Origin: Geodermatophilus ruber
Lineage (GTDB): Bacteria > Actinomycetota > Actinomycetes > Mycobacteriales > Geodermatophilaceae
Direction: 5' to 3'
Length of the DNA stretch: 64,000 nucleotides
Assembly: GCF_900114385.1 (NCBI RefSeq)
Contig: NZ_FOSW01000017.1
Span: 1-64,000, forward strand
Of this stretch, positions 63,329-64,000 are shown piece after piece (position 1 is the stretch's first letter; every line of letters begins with the position of its first letter). The position numbers were made by a program, and so were the translations under genes. The notes beneath the pieces were generated by a model, which was not told where the DNA came from, ran no database searches, and saw nothing but the letters and a program-made list of their open reading frames with translations.

Positions 63329-64000
63329 TCAGCGCAGGCGGGCGCGCAGCTCGGTGACGATCCGGCGGGTCACCGGGGCGTCGACGCCGAGGCGGTCGGC
63401 GGCCCGCAGGACCGCCCCGCCGATCGCCTCCAGCTCGGTGGCGTTCCCCGCGGCGGCGTCCCGCTGCATCGAGGACCGCATCCCGCCCGGGACGCCCTGC
63501 ATGAACGCGAGCGTGGCCGCGGCGTCGGATGCGGCGCCGTCGGCCCGGGCCACCGCGGCGACCTCCTCGACCACCGCGCGCAGGTCCTCGCCCCGCTGCT
63601 CCCGGACGGTGCCCAGCGGCGCGCCCAGGGTGGTGGTCAGCAGCGCGACCGGCGCGAGGAAGGCCAGCTTGTCCCACAGCAGGCCCGCCTCGTCCGGGCG
63701 GACGGCGACGTCCAGGCCGGCCTGCTCGAGGGCGCTCGCCAGCGGCTCGGCGCCCGGGGCCAGCTGGACGGCGGCCAGCTGGCCCTCGTGCCGGATCTCG
63801 CCCGGCGCCGTCCGGCTGGCCACCACCCGGATCGCGCCGGCGACCGTGCGGGCCGCGGGGTAGCGCTCACGCAGCAGGGCCATGTGCTCGATCCCGTTGA
63901 GGAACGGCACGAGCACGGCGCCGTCCAGGACGTCGGCCGGGACCCGTTCCAGGGCGGTCTCGAGCTGGGTGGCCTTGGGCGTGACCAGGACGGCGTCGAC
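63329..64000 (-). CDS. ketopantoate reductase family protein (5' end outside window)
   Basis: 224 codons of a PanE/ApbA family protein; the N-terminal NADP-binding part lies beyond the window. Visible are LVTPKATQLETAL, the hinge stretch VLVPFLNGIEH, and the C-terminal helical domain (LLWDKLAFLAPVALLTT; AFMQGVPGGMRSSMQRDAAAGNATELEAIGG). It reduces 2-dehydropantoate to pantoate or a similar oxo acid. It converges with pheA (23 bases between stops). Confidence 0.88.
   Translation of the reverse strand, partial: VDAVLVTPKATQLETALERVPADVLDGAVLVPFLNGIEHMALLRERYPAARTVAGAIRVVASRTAPGEIRHEGQLAAVQLAPGAEPLASALEQAGLDVAVRPDEAGLLWDKLAFLAPVALLTTTLGAPLGTVREQRGEDLRAVVEEVAAVARADGAASDAAATLAFMQGVPGGMRSSMQRDAAAGNATELEAIGGAVLRAADRLGVDAPVTRRIVTELRARLR

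Overview
The window is very GC-rich, with frequent GTG starts, tightly packed genes with 1-4 base start/stop overlaps, and many genes whose start codon sits 6-7 bases after a TANNNT hexamer (leaderless mRNAs). Together with complete ergothioneine genes, actinobacterial sortase/DUF4397, TipAL, SEC-C/DUF5926 and Mim/Prm-type monooxygenase genes, this points to an actinobacterium. The family Geodermatophilaceae (Blastococcus, Modestobacter, Geodermatophilus) is my best guess, made from overall look only. I see no insertion sequences, prophage, CRISPR array or tRNA. It reads as ordinary chromosome beginning at the end of an rRNA operon.

Layout. 1-420: 5S rRNA and strong hairpins. 528-9955: a small lipoprotein, then a leftward block holding egtA-egtB-egtC-egtD and, after an inserted DUF4397/sortase/ECF sigma/anti-sigma operon, egtE. 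10014-20155: SRPBCC protein, Fpg/Nei glycosylase, beta-lactamase-fold hydrolase, an odd Rieske protein, an acetate-type symporter pair (DUF485 + ActP-like) behind a CRP-like site, a MutL/GlmL-like ATPase, two PH-domain membrane proteins and a rhodanese. 20199-31262: acyl-CoA ligase, P450, SEC-C protein, arginine deiminase, FAD oxidase divergent from glycerol-3-phosphate dehydrogenase, methyltransferase and FUSC protein. 31310-36021: TipAL-type regulator and a four-gene betaine/choline-type ABC importer. 36075-42554: DinB-like protein, class II haloalkane dehalogenase, two-gene ABC exporter, TetR/monooxygenase-like pair with twin operators, NRAMP transporter and methyltransferase.

42640-54359 is the main accessory locus: a soluble diiron monooxygenase of the propane/Mim type (hydroxylase large subunit, reductase, hydroxylase small subunit, coupling protein) with a dedicated GroEL-like chaperonin, an alcohol dehydrogenase, an amidohydrolase and a MIP18/DUF59 iron-sulfur assembly-like protein, all leftward. 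A divergent GAF-AAA-Fis activator (MimR-like) faces them. A shared 15-base site lies in front of both transcription units, at the same 22-base distance from a possible -10 element. The likely scheme is: monooxygenase oxidises alkane, ketone or phenol; the dehydrogenase takes the alcohol on; GroEL folds the hydroxylase; the DUF59 protein may help with iron.

54431-55218 holds a yybP-ykoY (manganese) riboswitch ahead of a TMEM165/GDT1-type transporter. 56518-62258 holds larC, a reading frame that joins a helical-repeat/GGDEF protein to LarB without any stop codon (with an internal leaderless start that could also give LarB alone), and a second GGDEF protein of the same design. The window ends with pheA and a partial ketopantoate reductase gene. 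The GGDEF-LarB fusion, the two-copy operator of the monooxygenase locus and the paired palindromes between convergent genes are the most unusual items.
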